A stretch of 36,843 bases of DNA, from the NCBI GenBank assembly GCA_035495615.1, contig DATJFP010000085.1:1-36843 (forward strand). The letters are read 5' to 3'. Below, piece after piece: positions 1 to 7,757 of this stretch. The DNA comes from Verrucomicrobiia bacterium (GTDB taxonomy: Bacteria > Omnitrophota > Omnitrophia > Omnitrophales > Aquincolibacteriaceae). The notes below the pieces were generated by a model, which searched no databases, had not been told where the DNA came from, and saw only the letters and a program-made list of their open reading frames with translations. The position numbers and the translations under genes are program-made. Within the stretch, counting starts at the first letter, position 1, and each line of letters begins with the position of its first letter.

Positions 1-362
1 AGCGGCAATTCCGGATTCACGCCGCCCTGGATCAGCACCTGCGTGCCGCCGAGATCGACCAGCTCCTGGATCTTCTGAAAAATCTGTTCGTAGGTCAGGA
101 CGTAAGCTTCCTTGTCGCCGGGACGGCGGTAAAAGGCGCAAAAGTCGCAGTCGACCACGCAGGCATTGGTGTAGCTGACGTTGCGGTCCACGATGAACGT
201 GACCTGGCCCGTGGGGTTCTGGCGCTTCACGAGCGTCTGCGCGGCCTGCCCCAGCTTGAGCAGGTCCCCGGAATAAAGCAGGACGCCCTCTTCCTGGCTA
301 AGCCTTTGCCCGTCGAGGCGCCTCGCGAGAATTTCGTCGATTTTGTCCTGAAGACCCGTCAC
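1..362 (-). CDS. mqnC: Cyclic dehypoxanthinyl futalosine synthase MqnC, N-terminal part
   Basis: Radical-SAM enzyme that cyclises dehypoxanthine futalosine in the futalosine route to menaquinone. Only the first 120 codons are in the window; the 3' end runs off base 1. Reading from a GTG at 362-360 gives C68-x3-C72-x2-C75 in the context SYTNACVVDCDFCAFYRR, the [4Fe-4S]/SAM cysteine motif, followed by a YVLTYEQIFQKI segment and GGTQVLIQGGVNPELP. The latter matches MqnC better than its paralogue MqnE. The GTG lies one base after the mqnA stop and has an AAAGAGG Shine-Dalgarno sequence about 8 bases upstream, so the two genes are probably translationally coupled. The neighbouring mqnA and UbiA/UbiX-type genes support the pathway. 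Remaining doubt: MqnE, because the C-terminal half is missing. Confidence 0.88.
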   Translation of the reverse strand, partial: MTGLQDKIDEILARRLDGQRLSQEEGVLLYSGDLLKLGQAAQTLVKRQNPTGQVTFIVDRNVSYTNACVVDCDFCAFYRRPGDKEAYVLTYEQIFQKIQELVDLGGTQVLIQGGVNPELP

Positions 363-363
363 G

Positions 364-1221
364 TCAAACCTCTTTGAAGAATTCGATTTTTTTCGCTTTC
401 GGCGAAACACCCAGGCGCTGCGCGAGGCGGTAGAAAAGCTCGAGGCCTTCCATCACGCCTTCGTCCAGATGAAAATTGAGATTGAAAAAATACCCGTAGA
501 CCTTGGGAAATTTAGGATCGAGAAACGTGATGTTCATCGCTTCTTTCAAAAGCCCTTCCAGGTCCGTAAGATTGCGGTCGCGGCTCTCGCGCAGGTCCTT
601 GAGGATGAGCGCCACTTCTTCCGGATGCGCCTGGGCGAAATCGCGGCGCACGGCCCAGACCGCGAAGCAAAACGGTTTTTCGGTCCAGTTCCACCACAGC
701 TCGCTCAAATCGTATTTGTAGACAAATTCGTCCGGCGCGTAAAAAAGCGCCTCGTCGCCGATGACCAGGGCGGCCTTGCATTTGGAAAGCGCTTCGTCCG
801 GGCCGGCCTGGGAAGAAATGAATTCATTTTTAAATTTGAACTTGAATTTCATCAGGACGCGGAGCAGCGTGGCCGAGCTGAGGCTCTGGCGCGTCAGAAG
901 AATGGTTTCGCCGTCCAGCTTTTCGATCGGAACTTTGGAAAAGAGCAGCACGCTTCCGGAAAAATCGCGGGCGCCAATAGCCAGATCAGGCAGGAGCATG
1001 TACTGGTCCGCATGGTTCAGGTATTCCAGAGAGGAAATCGGGGCCAGGTCGACCTTCCCCTTGCGCATGGCCAGGTTCACCTTGGTCGGATAGGCTTCGT
1101 AGAGCTCGTAGGCCGAGGCCTTCCAGGCGGCGCCTTCGAAAAGCCGGTGATAAAAAGGAAGGCAGTTGATGTAGGAAATTTTCCCGATGCGCACCAGCGT
1201 TTTGAGCCCGCCCATCTTCAT
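364..1221 (-). CDS. mqnA: Chorismate dehydratase MqnA
   Basis: Converts chorismate to 3-enolpyruvyl-benzoate, the first committed step of futalosine menaquinone synthesis, in the cytoplasm. The 285-residue product is of normal family length. It has the MqnA/MqnD (periplasmic-binding-protein-like) signature: RIGKISYINCLPFYHRL near the N-terminus, then VDLAPISSLEYL, TRQSLSSATLLRVL and the central AALVIGDEAL strand. The N-terminal NCLP context and the adjacent mqnC favour MqnA over MqnD. The ATG overlaps the stop of the upstream ubiX-type gene (ATGA) and is preceded by GGAGG seven bases upstream, which fixes the start. Confidence 0.92.
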   Translation of the reverse strand: MKMGGLKTLVRIGKISYINCLPFYHRLFEGAAWKASAYELYEAYPTKVNLAMRKGKVDLAPISSLEYLNHADQYMLLPDLAIGARDFSGSVLLFSKVPIEKLDGETILLTRQSLSSATLLRVLMKFKFKFKNEFISSQAGPDEALSKCKAALVIGDEALFYAPDEFVYKYDLSELWWNWTEKPFCFAVWAVRRDFAQAHPEEVALILKDLRESRDRNLTDLEGLLKEAMNITFLDPKFPKVYGYFFNLNFHLDEGVMEGLELFYRLAQRLGVSPKAKKIEFFKEV

Positions 1222-1835
1222 CTCTTGGCCTCCTGAAGCCGTCCCACCCAGCGGGGATAAAGCGCGTGGGAAATGTCGAGTTGATCCAGGACTTTGCCCA
1301 CCACGAAGTCCACGATTTCTTCGATCGTTTTGGCGCCCGAGTAAAACCCCGGCATGGCCGGCACGACGCGCACGCCGAGGCGCGCGAGTTTCAGCATGTT
1401 TTCCAGATGGATGGCGGAGAGCGGCGTTTCCCGCGGGACGATGACGAGCCGGCGGTTTTCCTTCATGACGCAGTCCGCGGCGCGGTGGATGAGGTTTTGC
1501 GAAATCCCGGCAGCAAGCGCGCCGAGCGTGCCCATGCTGCAGGGAACGATGGCCATAGCTTCGACAGGATAGGAACCGCTGGCAATGGGGGCCGCGAAAT
1601 CGCGGACGGAATGGACTTGAAGCTTTCCTTCGAGGTCACGGCCGAGGAAAGGGGCCCAGCTTTCGAGATGGAGAGGATTCGAGACCGGAGCGCCAAGCTC
1701 TTCGGCGATGACAAGGCGCGCGGGATCGGAAACCACGAGATCGACCTTGCGGCCGGATTCGAGCAGGACCTGGACCAGCCGGATCCCGTAAACCGCGCCG
1801 CTCGCACCGGTGAGCGCCACAACAATGGGTTTCAC
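1218..1835 (-). CDS. ubiX: UbiX-family flavin prenyltransferase
   Basis: Makes prenylated FMN, the cofactor of UbiD-type decarboxylases. In the futalosine route such a decarboxylase acts after prenylation. The 205-residue protein shows the family layout: an N-terminal VVALTGASGAVYGIRL flavin-binding loop, a central PCSMGTLGALAAGISQNLIHRAADC segment, ENRRLVIVPRETPLSAIHLENML, and a C-terminal YPRWVGRL. The start is GTG at 1835, one base after the stop of the prenyltransferase gene, with GGAGG seven bases upstream. The 3' end overlaps mqnA by four bases. No UbiD partner is visible in the window. UbiX enzymes can serve more than one UbiD, so the menaquinone assignment comes from context. Confidence 0.92.
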   Translation of the reverse strand: MKPIVVALTGASGAVYGIRLVQVLLESGRKVDLVVSDPARLVIAEELGAPVSNPLHLESWAPFLGRDLEGKLQVHSVRDFAAPIASGSYPVEAMAIVPCSMGTLGALAAGISQNLIHRAADCVMKENRRLVIVPRETPLSAIHLENMLKLARLGVRVVPAMPGFYSGAKTIEEIVDFVVGKVLDQLDISHALYPRWVGRLQEAKR

Positions 1836-1836
1836 T

Positions 1837-2724
1837 TTAAGACCTCCGAATCCAAAGATCCGTCAGGGTGGCTGCAAAAAGGCCGAGGCTTATGATCGCA
1901 TTGAGGGTGAAGAACGCTTCCTGGATCTTTTTCAGGCCGAACGACTTAATGAGCCAGTGTTCGCGCACCAAGAGGATGACTACGGCCGTCAGTCCCGAAG
2001 CATAAATCCAGCCCAAACCCGCCTGCCAGCCCATGGCCGCCCAGGCAACCACGGTAACGCCATGGAGCCACGCGGTCACGCGCAGGCTTTTTTCCAGCCC
2101 GAAACGCGAGGGAAAAGAAAAAAGGCCCTCACGGCGGTCAAAATCCACGTCCTGAAGGGCATAAATGATATCAAAACCCGCCACCCACGCTGTAATCCCG
2201 ATCATCAGAAGGCCGGGAACCCAGGAAAAATCGCCCCGGGCGGCGATCCAGCTTCCATAGGGGGCAATGCCGAGTATGATACCCAAAAGGGCATGTGAAA
2301 GCCACGTAAATCTTTTCATCACCGGGTATAACCACGCGAGAAGTAAGGGAAAAACTGACAACTTGAAACACAAGGGACCGAGGATCCACGCGCTCACTTC
2401 GAACACGGCAAAAAACATCAGCGTGAGGGCCCAGACAAAGGGCCGGGAAAGTTTTTTCGCGGGCAGCGCGCGGCCGCTCGTGCGCGGATTGCGGGCATCG
2501 ATGGCAGCGTCGATCAGGCGGTTGGCGCCCATGGCCATGCTGCGGAAGCTGACCATGGCCACCGTGATCCAGAAAAAAAGCCGGCCGCGCGGCATGCCGC
2601 GTTCGGCGAGAAAAAGCCCCATGTACGCGAACGGCAGCGCGAACACCGAATGCTCGAACTTGATCATCTCGAAGTAGATCCGGGCCTTCGCAAGAACCGG
2701 CGATCTCCCCTGCGGCTCGGTCAT
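1837..2724 (-). CDS. mqnP: UbiA-family prenyltransferase, probable MqnP
   Basis: Integral membrane enzyme that attaches a polyprenyl chain to an aromatic acceptor. Its neighbours suggest the acceptor is the naphthoate precursor of menaquinone. The 295-residue protein has about eight hydrophobic segments and both Asp-rich signatures of the family. The first is N68-R-L-I-D72-x3-D76 near the end of the second membrane segment; the second is DIIYALQDVDFDR (about residues 185-200). These bind the Mg-diphosphate. Overlap with the upstream gene is ATGA (2721-2724), so coupled translation is likely. A 4-hydroxybenzoate prenyltransferase (UbiA) cannot be excluded from sequence alone. The flanking mqnA, mqnC and ubiX-type genes make the menaquinone role more likely. 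Confidence 0.85.
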   Translation of the reverse strand: MTEPQGRSPVLAKARIYFEMIKFEHSVFALPFAYMGLFLAERGMPRGRLFFWITVAMVSFRSMAMGANRLIDAAIDARNPRTSGRALPAKKLSRPFVWALTLMFFAVFEVSAWILGPLCFKLSVFPLLLAWLYPVMKRFTWLSHALLGIILGIAPYGSWIAARGDFSWVPGLLMIGITAWVAGFDIIYALQDVDFDRREGLFSFPSRFGLEKSLRVTAWLHGVTVVAWAAMGWQAGLGWIYASGLTAVVILLVREHWLIKSFGLKKIQEAFFTLNAIISLGLFAATLTDLWIRRS

Positions 2725-3383
2725 GCCGGGCCTCCCTGCGGCACAAACTTCCGGGCCAGCCTGCGCCCGAGCGCGGCCGGCACCTGCACCAGCACCGCGA
2801 AGGATTCGCCCTGCCAGGACTTGAAAATCTTTTTTAAGCGGACGATTTCATCCATTTCAAAGTATCCCGATTTTTTCAAAAGACGCAGGGCTTCGGCTCC
2901 CGCTTTTCTTTCCGTCATGAAACGCACCGCCGCGCGGATCCACAAGAGGCCGAAAAAAACGCTGAGCAATTTTCCCGCCGCGGCCGGAACGCCCGGCACC
3001 ATGGACAAAACAAGCGCCGCCCAGGCCATGGCCGTGGCCGGAACTTCCCAGAACGGATTCGAGAAAAACGATTCGGGCGATCCCAGGCTTCCGGGAAAAC
3101 GCGCCCAGAGAGCGGCTTCCCGCGCGACCGCGGCAATTTCCCAGAGGCTCACGCCTTCATACAGCGGCGCAGAGAGGGTCATTTTTTTCTCGGCGGGGTC
3201 CCGGGCCGCGCGGCCGCGTTCGATGGACGTCGCGGGATAATCACATTCGTCCAGAATGAAACGCGCGGCCTCGCTTCCGGTGACGCGCCGGCGGTTCAAA
3301 TGCGTGCCGTAGCGGAGAAAAGCCACCCGCTGGACAAGGCAGGCCATGACCGAGGCCAGGAGAAACAAAAGCGCGGCTGTCAA
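2721..3383 (-). CDS. YugP-like (Zn_peptidase_2-type) membrane protein with degenerate metal site
   Basis: The 220-residue protein starts with a hydrophobic segment (about residues 2-22) and has two more around 112-150. Residues 34-100 align by eye with YugP-type neutral zinc metallopeptidases: TGSEAARFILDECDY corresponds to their TGAEVARRILDENG helix, and TLSAPLYEGVSLWEIAAVAREAALWA to their strand and catalytic helix. Where the family has H-E-x-x-H, this protein has R88-E89-A-A-L92, so the zinc ligands are absent. I infer a pseudo-enzyme. The TTG start at 3383 has GGAGG just upstream; the gene follows rluD by ten bases and overlaps the prenyltransferase gene. Function unknown. The family likeness is from memory of the motif, not from a search. 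Confidence 0.72.
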   Translation of the reverse strand: MTAALLFLLASVMACLVQRVAFLRYGTHLNRRRVTGSEAARFILDECDYPATSIERGRAARDPAEKKMTLSAPLYEGVSLWEIAAVAREAALWARFPGSLGSPESFFSNPFWEVPATAMAWAALVLSMVPGVPAAAGKLLSVFFGLLWIRAAVRFMTERKAGAEALRLLKKSGYFEMDEIVRLKKIFKSWQGESFAVLVQVPAALGRRLARKFVPQGGPA

Positions 3384-3393
3384 AATTCCTCCG

Positions 3394-4311
3394 CTATTCT
3401 TTCAAGGATTCGAGGCGCGTCAAAAGATTTCTCATGTCCGCCGGCAAATCCGATTCGAAATAAAGCCGTTCATGCGTGGTCGGATGCCGGAATCCCAGCG
3501 CCCTGGCGTGCAGCGCCTGCCGGTTGATCCACGGCGACGCCACGCCGTACAGAATGTCGCCCAGCACGGGATGGCCGAGATACGACATGTGCACGCGGAT
3601 CTGATGCGTCCTCCCGGTCTTGGGATAGACTTCCAGCAGCGTGGCCCTGTCGTAACGCTTCAGAACCTTGAACAGCGTGGCCGCGTCTTTTCCGCCTGAA
3701 GGCTTCACGATGACTTTTTTGCGGTTCAAAAAAGCGCGGCCCACGGGTTCTTCGCAAATGCCTTCCTCGTGCTGCACCGTGCCCCGCACGATAGCCTGGT
3801 AAACGCGGTCGATGGAATGATCCTTGAACTGACGCGCGAGAAAACGGTGGGCCCTGTCGTTCTTGGCCACGACCATGATGCCGGACGTGTCCTTGTCCAG
3901 GCGGTGCACGATGCCCGGGCGCATGGGATTGGCGCAGCGGGCCAGCCCGTGCGCGTGAAAGAGCAGCGCGTTGACCAGCGTGTGCTCGAGGTTGCCGTGG
4001 GCCGGATGCACGACCATGCCCGCGGGCTTGTTGACGACGATCAGCTCCTCGTCTTCGTAGACGATCTCGACCGGAATGTCTTCGGCGCGAGCGGTCATGT
4101 CCGGCTTCAAATCCCAGGACACTTCCACCTGGTCCGCGATTTTGACTTTGTAATGCGGGCTGACTTCTCTGCCCTGGACCTGCACGCGCCCTTCTTCGAT
4201 GAGCTTTTTGATCTGCGAGCGGGAAAAGCGCTCGGCCATGACGGTCGCCAGAAAAATGTCCAGCCGCGACCCTTCGTATTCCTCTTCGACGGTGATCTGC
4301 TCGCGGTCCAT
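3394..4311 (-). CDS. rluD: RluD-type 23S rRNA pseudouridine synthase (RluA family)
   Basis: Converts uridines in 23S rRNA to pseudouridine. The 305-residue product has an N-terminal S4 RNA-binding domain (about residues 15-80, SRLDIFLA through SRSQIKKLIEEGRVQVQG) and a catalytic domain with HRLDKDTSGIMVVAKN, in which D139 is the catalytic aspartate. PKTGRTHQIRVHM near the C-terminus is also typical. The frame is open to 4437, but that extension lies inside lgt. The ATG at 4311 begins MDREQITVEEEYEG, two bases after the lgt stop, and has AAGGAAAAG upstream, so I take it as the start. RluD is favoured by full length plus the S4 domain; the exact target uridines are not shown by sequence. Confidence 0.92.
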   Translation of the reverse strand: MDREQITVEEEYEGSRLDIFLATVMAERFSRSQIKKLIEEGRVQVQGREVSPHYKVKIADQVEVSWDLKPDMTARAEDIPVEIVYEDEELIVVNKPAGMVVHPAHGNLEHTLVNALLFHAHGLARCANPMRPGIVHRLDKDTSGIMVVAKNDRAHRFLARQFKDHSIDRVYQAIVRGTVQHEEGICEEPVGRAFLNRKKVIVKPSGGKDAATLFKVLKRYDRATLLEVYPKTGRTHQIRVHMSYLGHPVLGDILYGVASPWINRQALHARALGFRHPTTHERLYFESDLPADMRNLLTRLESLKE

Positions 4312-4313
4312 GG

Positions 4314-5060
4314 CTAGCTTTTCCTTGCTGCGCGGGTTCCGAAAAGATAAAGCGGCAGCGCGGCAAGGAAAAAAGCAACGCTCAGCCACTGGTTGTATGT
4401 CAAGCCGAAAGCCTTTGGATTTTCCTGCCGCACGCATTCCACGGTGAAGCGGATGAGCGCATAGAGCATGAAATAAAGCCCCAGCACTTCCCCGTCAAAA
4501 CGTTTGCGGTCGTACCGGCGGCGCAGGAAAAAAAAGAGCAGAACATTCAGCGCCGCCTCGTAAAGCTGCGCGGGATGCCGGGCCGCGCCGCCGTCGTCCG
4601 GAAAACGCACGGCCCACGGGAGCTCGCAAAAATCTCCTTTGCAGCAGCCGTTCAAAAAACATCCGAGACGGCCGAACGCATGCGTCAACGTCACATAAGG
4701 GATCACGAAATCCAGCCCCTTCAGGGGAGAAATGCCGCGCAGGCGCAGAAAAATCCACACGGCGATGATGGAAAAGATGACGCCGCCATAATAAATCAGG
4801 CCGCCTTCCCAGATGGCAAACAGCATATAGGGACGCCCCGCGTACTCATGCCAGTTTTGAAAAGTATAGAGAAGGCGGGAGCCGAGGAAACCCGAAAGGA
4901 GAACGACAAAAACCAGATCGAAGACGAAATCAGGCGGCGGAAAGCCCTGGCGGCGGGCTTGACGGCCCATGAGGAAAAGCGAAAGCAGGACGCCGGCCGC
5001 GACCGACATCCCGAAAGAATAAATATGAAAAGGTCCCCAGCTCAGGAGTATGGGTTTCAT
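4314..5060 (-). CDS. lgt: Prolipoprotein diacylglyceryl transferase
   Basis: Transfers diacylglycerol from phosphatidylglycerol to the lipobox cysteine of prolipoproteins in the inner membrane. The 248-residue protein has about seven hydrophobic helices, an N-terminal PILLSWGPFHIYSFG, a GSRLLYTFQNW segment, an EGGLIYYGGV loop and the Lgt signature H127-A-F-G-R131-L-G-C-F-L-N-G-C-C. The C-terminal YNQWLS is also usual. It lies 14 bases after lspA, so the two successive lipoprotein-maturation enzymes are co-transcribed. Confidence 0.95.
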   Translation of the reverse strand: MKPILLSWGPFHIYSFGMSVAAGVLLSLFLMGRQARRQGFPPPDFVFDLVFVVLLSGFLGSRLLYTFQNWHEYAGRPYMLFAIWEGGLIYYGGVIFSIIAVWIFLRLRGISPLKGLDFVIPYVTLTHAFGRLGCFLNGCCKGDFCELPWAVRFPDDGGAARHPAQLYEAALNVLLFFFLRRRYDRKRFDGEVLGLYFMLYALIRFTVECVRQENPKAFGLTYNQWLSVAFFLAALPLYLFGTRAARKS

Positions 5061-5074
5061 GGTGGATCACTTTT

Positions 5075-5572
5075 TCAGGATGCGGGGGTTGATTTGCGGA
5101 ACTTGTCGCACACGAATTTCAGCAGGTAAAGGCCCACGCCCACGGTGATGGCGCTGTCCGCAATATTAAAGACGGGCCAGACCTGAAAATCAAGGAAATC
5201 GATGACCGCATGCACGCGGCAGCGATCGATCCAGTTGCCGAGCGCCCCGCCCAGGATAAGTGCCATGGAAATCTGGGCGGAAAGCCCGTCGCCCGCCAGG
5301 CGCGGCCCTGCCAGAATAAGAAGGACGATGCTCAAGCTGATGACCGCGAACAAAAGAAGGCCGCTGTTCTGGAAAAAGCCGAACGCAATGCCTGTATTAT
5401 AAATGAGGGTGAAATGGAAGACGCCCGGAATAACGGGAACGCTCTGTCCCAGGGCAAGGTGGCCTACCATGAAGAGCTTCGAAAGCTGGTCGAGAAGGAC
5501 CGTCAGGAAGACCGTGGCATAAAAACGGACTAAGAGGCGGGACGTTGTTTTTTCTCCTCGATTTCCTGGCAC
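5075..5572 (-). CDS. lspA: Lipoprotein signal peptidase (signal peptidase II)
   Basis: Cleaves the signal peptide of diacylglyceryl-modified prolipoproteins in the inner membrane. Four hydrophobic helices are visible; LLDQLSKLFM, YNTGIAFGFF, GGALGNWIDR, VIDFLDF and FNIADSA are the LspA blocks. The last two hold the two catalytic aspartates. The start is uncertain: no ATG lies near the expected N-terminus. I chose the GTG at 5572, which gives 165 residues (normal length) and a 43-base overlap with the dksA-type gene. The open frame to an ATG at 5644 would add 24 residues that are read inside that gene. A TTG at 5581 is a third option. No clear Shine-Dalgarno sequence favours any of the three. 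Confidence 0.9.
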   Translation of the reverse strand: MPGNRGEKTTSRLLVRFYATVFLTVLLDQLSKLFMVGHLALGQSVPVIPGVFHFTLIYNTGIAFGFFQNSGLLLFAVISLSIVLLILAGPRLAGDGLSAQISMALILGGALGNWIDRCRVHAVIDFLDFQVWPVFNIADSAITVGVGLYLLKFVCDKFRKSTPAS

Positions 5573-5967
5573 TTGATGCAATACGGAGCATAAGGCATGG
5601 CCAGAAGACGCTTCACCGGGATCGGCTTGCTGCAGGGCTCGCAAATGCCGTAGGTTCCGTCCTTGATCTTCCGCATGGCATCGTCAATGAGATTGAGGAT
5701 GTTCTGCTCGTTGGACGCGAGGCCGAGATTGAATTCGCGGTCAAAATTGTCCGTGGCCATATCGGCCATGTGGAAGGAATAGCCGGAAAGGTCGCCCGCC
5801 GCGTCGCGCTGGCTTTTGTTCAGAGCATCGCCTTCGATATGCTCGAGGCTGCCCGCGATCTTCGAGCGCAGGTCTTCGAGAAGCTTCTTGAACTTGCTGA
5901 AGTCCTTCTTGTCGATTTTTTCTTCTTTTGCCGAGGTTTTCGGTTCGCTCTTTTTCTTATTAGGCAT
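5530..5967 (-). CDS. dksA: TraR/DksA-type C4 zinc-finger transcription factor
   Basis: Small DksA/TraR-family regulator expected to bind the RNA polymerase secondary channel. The 145-residue protein has a lysine-rich N-terminus, a long charged helical region (about residues 20-100, the coiled-coil part), and a C-terminal zinc finger with C109-x2-C112 and C130-x2-C133. The spacing and the GTYGICEPCSKPIPVKRLLAMPYAPYC context are those of the family. It is the first gene of a long operon, immediately upstream of lspA-lgt-rluD. A GAGGG ribosome site lies eight bases before the ATG. Whether it is a true (p)ppGpp co-regulator like E. coli DksA or a shorter relative cannot be told from the sequence. 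Confidence 0.88.
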   Translation of the reverse strand: MPNKKKSEPKTSAKEEKIDKKDFSKFKKLLEDLRSKIAGSLEHIEGDALNKSQRDAAGDLSGYSFHMADMATDNFDREFNLGLASNEQNILNLIDDAMRKIKDGTYGICEPCSKPIPVKRLLAMPYAPYCIKCQEIEEKKQRPAS

Positions 5968-6005
5968 AAAGACCCTCGCGGATAGGTGGTAAAAAAAGAA
6001 AGCGT

Positions 6006-6033
6006 ATTATAAAACGTTTACCGTCAAAAGCAA
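6006..6033 (-). promoter_or_regulatory. Sigma70-type promoter for the dksA-lspA-lgt-rluD-mqn operon
   Basis: On the minus strand TTGCTT (6028-6033) and TATAAT (6006-6011) are separated by 16 bases, and the dksA-type ATG follows about 38 bases downstream. This is the only consensus-like promoter between the HD-GYP gene and mqnC, so it probably drives the whole nine-gene run down to base 1. Confidence 0.6.
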
Positions 6034-6074
6034 TAACTTTCTGGGGTCTGTCCGGGGAGCGTAACCCCGCGGCA

Positions 6075-7358
6075 TTACTCCTTTTCCGCGGCCTCTTCTT
6101 CGGTGAGCACGATGTCTTCGGCGGGCTGGAGAGGGTCGATTCCCCTCTTCTTCATTTCCCGGGTCATGGCCTTGATGAAGGCCTCGACGACTTCGGGGTC
6201 GAATTGGCTTCCGGCGCAGCGGCGGAGTTCCTTGAAGGCGGTTTCGATGGGCCTGCCGCTGCTGTAACAGCGCGTGGAAACGATGGCATGGAAGGCGTCC
6301 ACGACCGCCACGATCCGCGATTCGACAGGGATCTGGTCGCCTTTCAGGCCGCGCGGGTAGCCGGAGCCGTCGAAATTCTCGTGGTGGCAGCGGATGACTT
6401 CGCGCACTTCCTTGAAATCCGTGAGCGGCTCCAGGATCTTGGCGCCCTTGTCCACGTGGGTCCGCATGATCTCCCACTCGTCCGGCGTGAGCTGGGAAGG
6501 CTTATTGAGGATGCGGTCGGGAATCCCGATCTTGCCCACGTCGTGAAGAATCAGGCCCGCGGACAGGATGTCCTTTTTACGTCCCGACAGATCCAGCCCC
6601 ATTTCGCGCGCGGTGATGAGGCCGAGGCGTTCCACCTGCCCGATGTGCCCGAACGTGTAGGCGTCCTTGGCATAAACTTCCGACGCGAGCGAGCGCATGA
6701 TTTCATAATAGGTCTTCTGTTCTTTGTCCCGGAGGTGCTTGACCTGTGACAGCTGGTGCTCGAGCTCCTGTTTTTTCTCGACCAGGCTGCGGTGATATTC
6801 CGCGGCCTTGATGGCCATGGAACAGTCCTGCGTCATGATCTGAAAAAAAACGATGTCCTTGTGCGAAAACGGGCGCTTGTCGCGGCGTTCCCCGATCAGC
6901 ACCAGCCCCAGCAGGCTTTTCTTGAAATAGGCCGGGACCACAAGCTTCAGATGCAGGCTTTTCAGCACGCGCAGGATCTCGTCCGCTTCCGCTTTAAGGT
7001 CTTCGTTCAGCGCGGCCGCGTGCGCCTTGAGATTTTTTTTGAGCACGGACTCGGAAAGATAATCTGCTTTGAGCAGCGACTTTTTGGGGGCCGGATGCAC
7101 GAACCAGCGAACAAGAGGATGGTCGGTTTCGAATTTGACGAGGCTGGCCGGAATGCGTCCCGTGCCTTTGGAGTCCACGAAGGAATAATGCTTGCGGTCT
7201 TCCTTGAAGACCATGATGCCGGTGTGAGAGATGTTCATTTCCCGGTCGAGATACCGGGTGATCATACGGAGGAGGCGGTCGGGCCTTTTCAGCCGGACCA
7301 TGCTTTGGGAGATGTCCCTTAAGACCGCCTGGTAATCAATGGCGGACGCCTGTTTCAT
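6075..7358 (-). CDS. GAF/HD-GYP domain protein, putative cyclic di-GMP phosphodiesterase
   Basis: Predicted to hydrolyse cyclic di-GMP. The 427-residue protein has a GAF-like sensory region (about 20-190, including LVVPAYFKKSLLGLVLIGERRDKRPFSHKDIVFFQIM), a short coiled-coil linker (195-220) and an HD-GYP domain (about 225-400). H272-D273 lie in HDVGKIGIPDRIL, and HHENFDGSGYP begins at 325, so the catalytic metal ligands and the GYP motif are intact. There is no membrane segment, so it acts in the cytoplasm. Its ATG shares one base with the stop of the receiver gene (TAATG). A charged tail rich in E (EEEAAEKE) ends the protein. With the kinase and receiver just upstream it looks like the output of a three-gene pathway. 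Confidence 0.9.
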   Translation of the reverse strand: MKQASAIDYQAVLRDISQSMVRLKRPDRLLRMITRYLDREMNISHTGIMVFKEDRKHYSFVDSKGTGRIPASLVKFETDHPLVRWFVHPAPKKSLLKADYLSESVLKKNLKAHAAALNEDLKAEADEILRVLKSLHLKLVVPAYFKKSLLGLVLIGERRDKRPFSHKDIVFFQIMTQDCSMAIKAAEYHRSLVEKKQELEHQLSQVKHLRDKEQKTYYEIMRSLASEVYAKDAYTFGHIGQVERLGLITAREMGLDLSGRKKDILSAGLILHDVGKIGIPDRILNKPSQLTPDEWEIMRTHVDKGAKILEPLTDFKEVREVIRCHHENFDGSGYPRGLKGDQIPVESRIVAVVDAFHAIVSTRCYSSGRPIETAFKELRRCAGSQFDPEVVEAFIKAMTREMKKRGIDPLQPAEDIVLTEEEAAEKE

Positions 7359-7732
7359 TAACGGTTCCCGGTCAGAAGCTCGATTTTGTCCTGCACGTCT
7401 TTTTCGAGGTATTCCAGGCTGAGCGGCTTGGTGATGTAATTGTCCGCGCCCAGGCGCATGGCCTCTTCGATCTTCTCGCGCGTCTCGATCGCGGTCACCA
7501 TGATGACCTTCGTGCGCGGAAAATCCTTTTTGATCTGGCGGAGCACGTTCATGCCGTCCATGCCGGGCATGTGGATGTCCAGCAGCACGACCTGCGGCAA
7601 TTCGGCCTGGATCATCTGCAGGGCCTCGGGCCCGTTATGCGCGGTGCGGACATCAAATTCCCTTTCTTCGAAAAACGCTTTCAAGAAATCGCAGATTTCC
7701 ACTTCATCGTCGACCACCAGCAGCTTGCTCAT
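7358..7732 (-). CDS. Receiver-only (CheY-like) response regulator
   Basis: The 124-residue protein is a lone receiver domain with no output domain. The acidic pocket is D8-D9, the phospho-acceptor D52 (LLDIHMPGMDG), the switch threonine T80 and the conserved lysine K102 (TKPLS). It sits between a histidine kinase gene (25-base gap) and the HD-GYP gene (1-base overlap). The likely chain is kinase to receiver to an effect on the HD-GYP protein by contact. That wiring is inferred from gene order only. Confidence 0.92.
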   Translation of the reverse strand: MSKLLVVDDEVEICDFLKAFFEEREFDVRTAHNGPEALQMIQAELPQVVLLDIHMPGMDGMNVLRQIKKDFPRTKVIMVTAIETREKIEEAMRLGADNYITKPLSLEYLEKDVQDKIELLTGNR

Positions 7733-7757
7733 ACGGTCCTCCTAAAAGACTCTGATG

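Noticed and set aside
4312-4437. N-terminal extension of the rluD frame
   Set aside because: It lies inside lgt, and the conserved N-terminus begins at ATG 4311 with a ribosome site.
6051-6072. CGGGG/CCCCG hairpin after the HD-GYP gene, as a terminator
   Set aside because: A five-bp stem without a U-rich tail is too weak to call.
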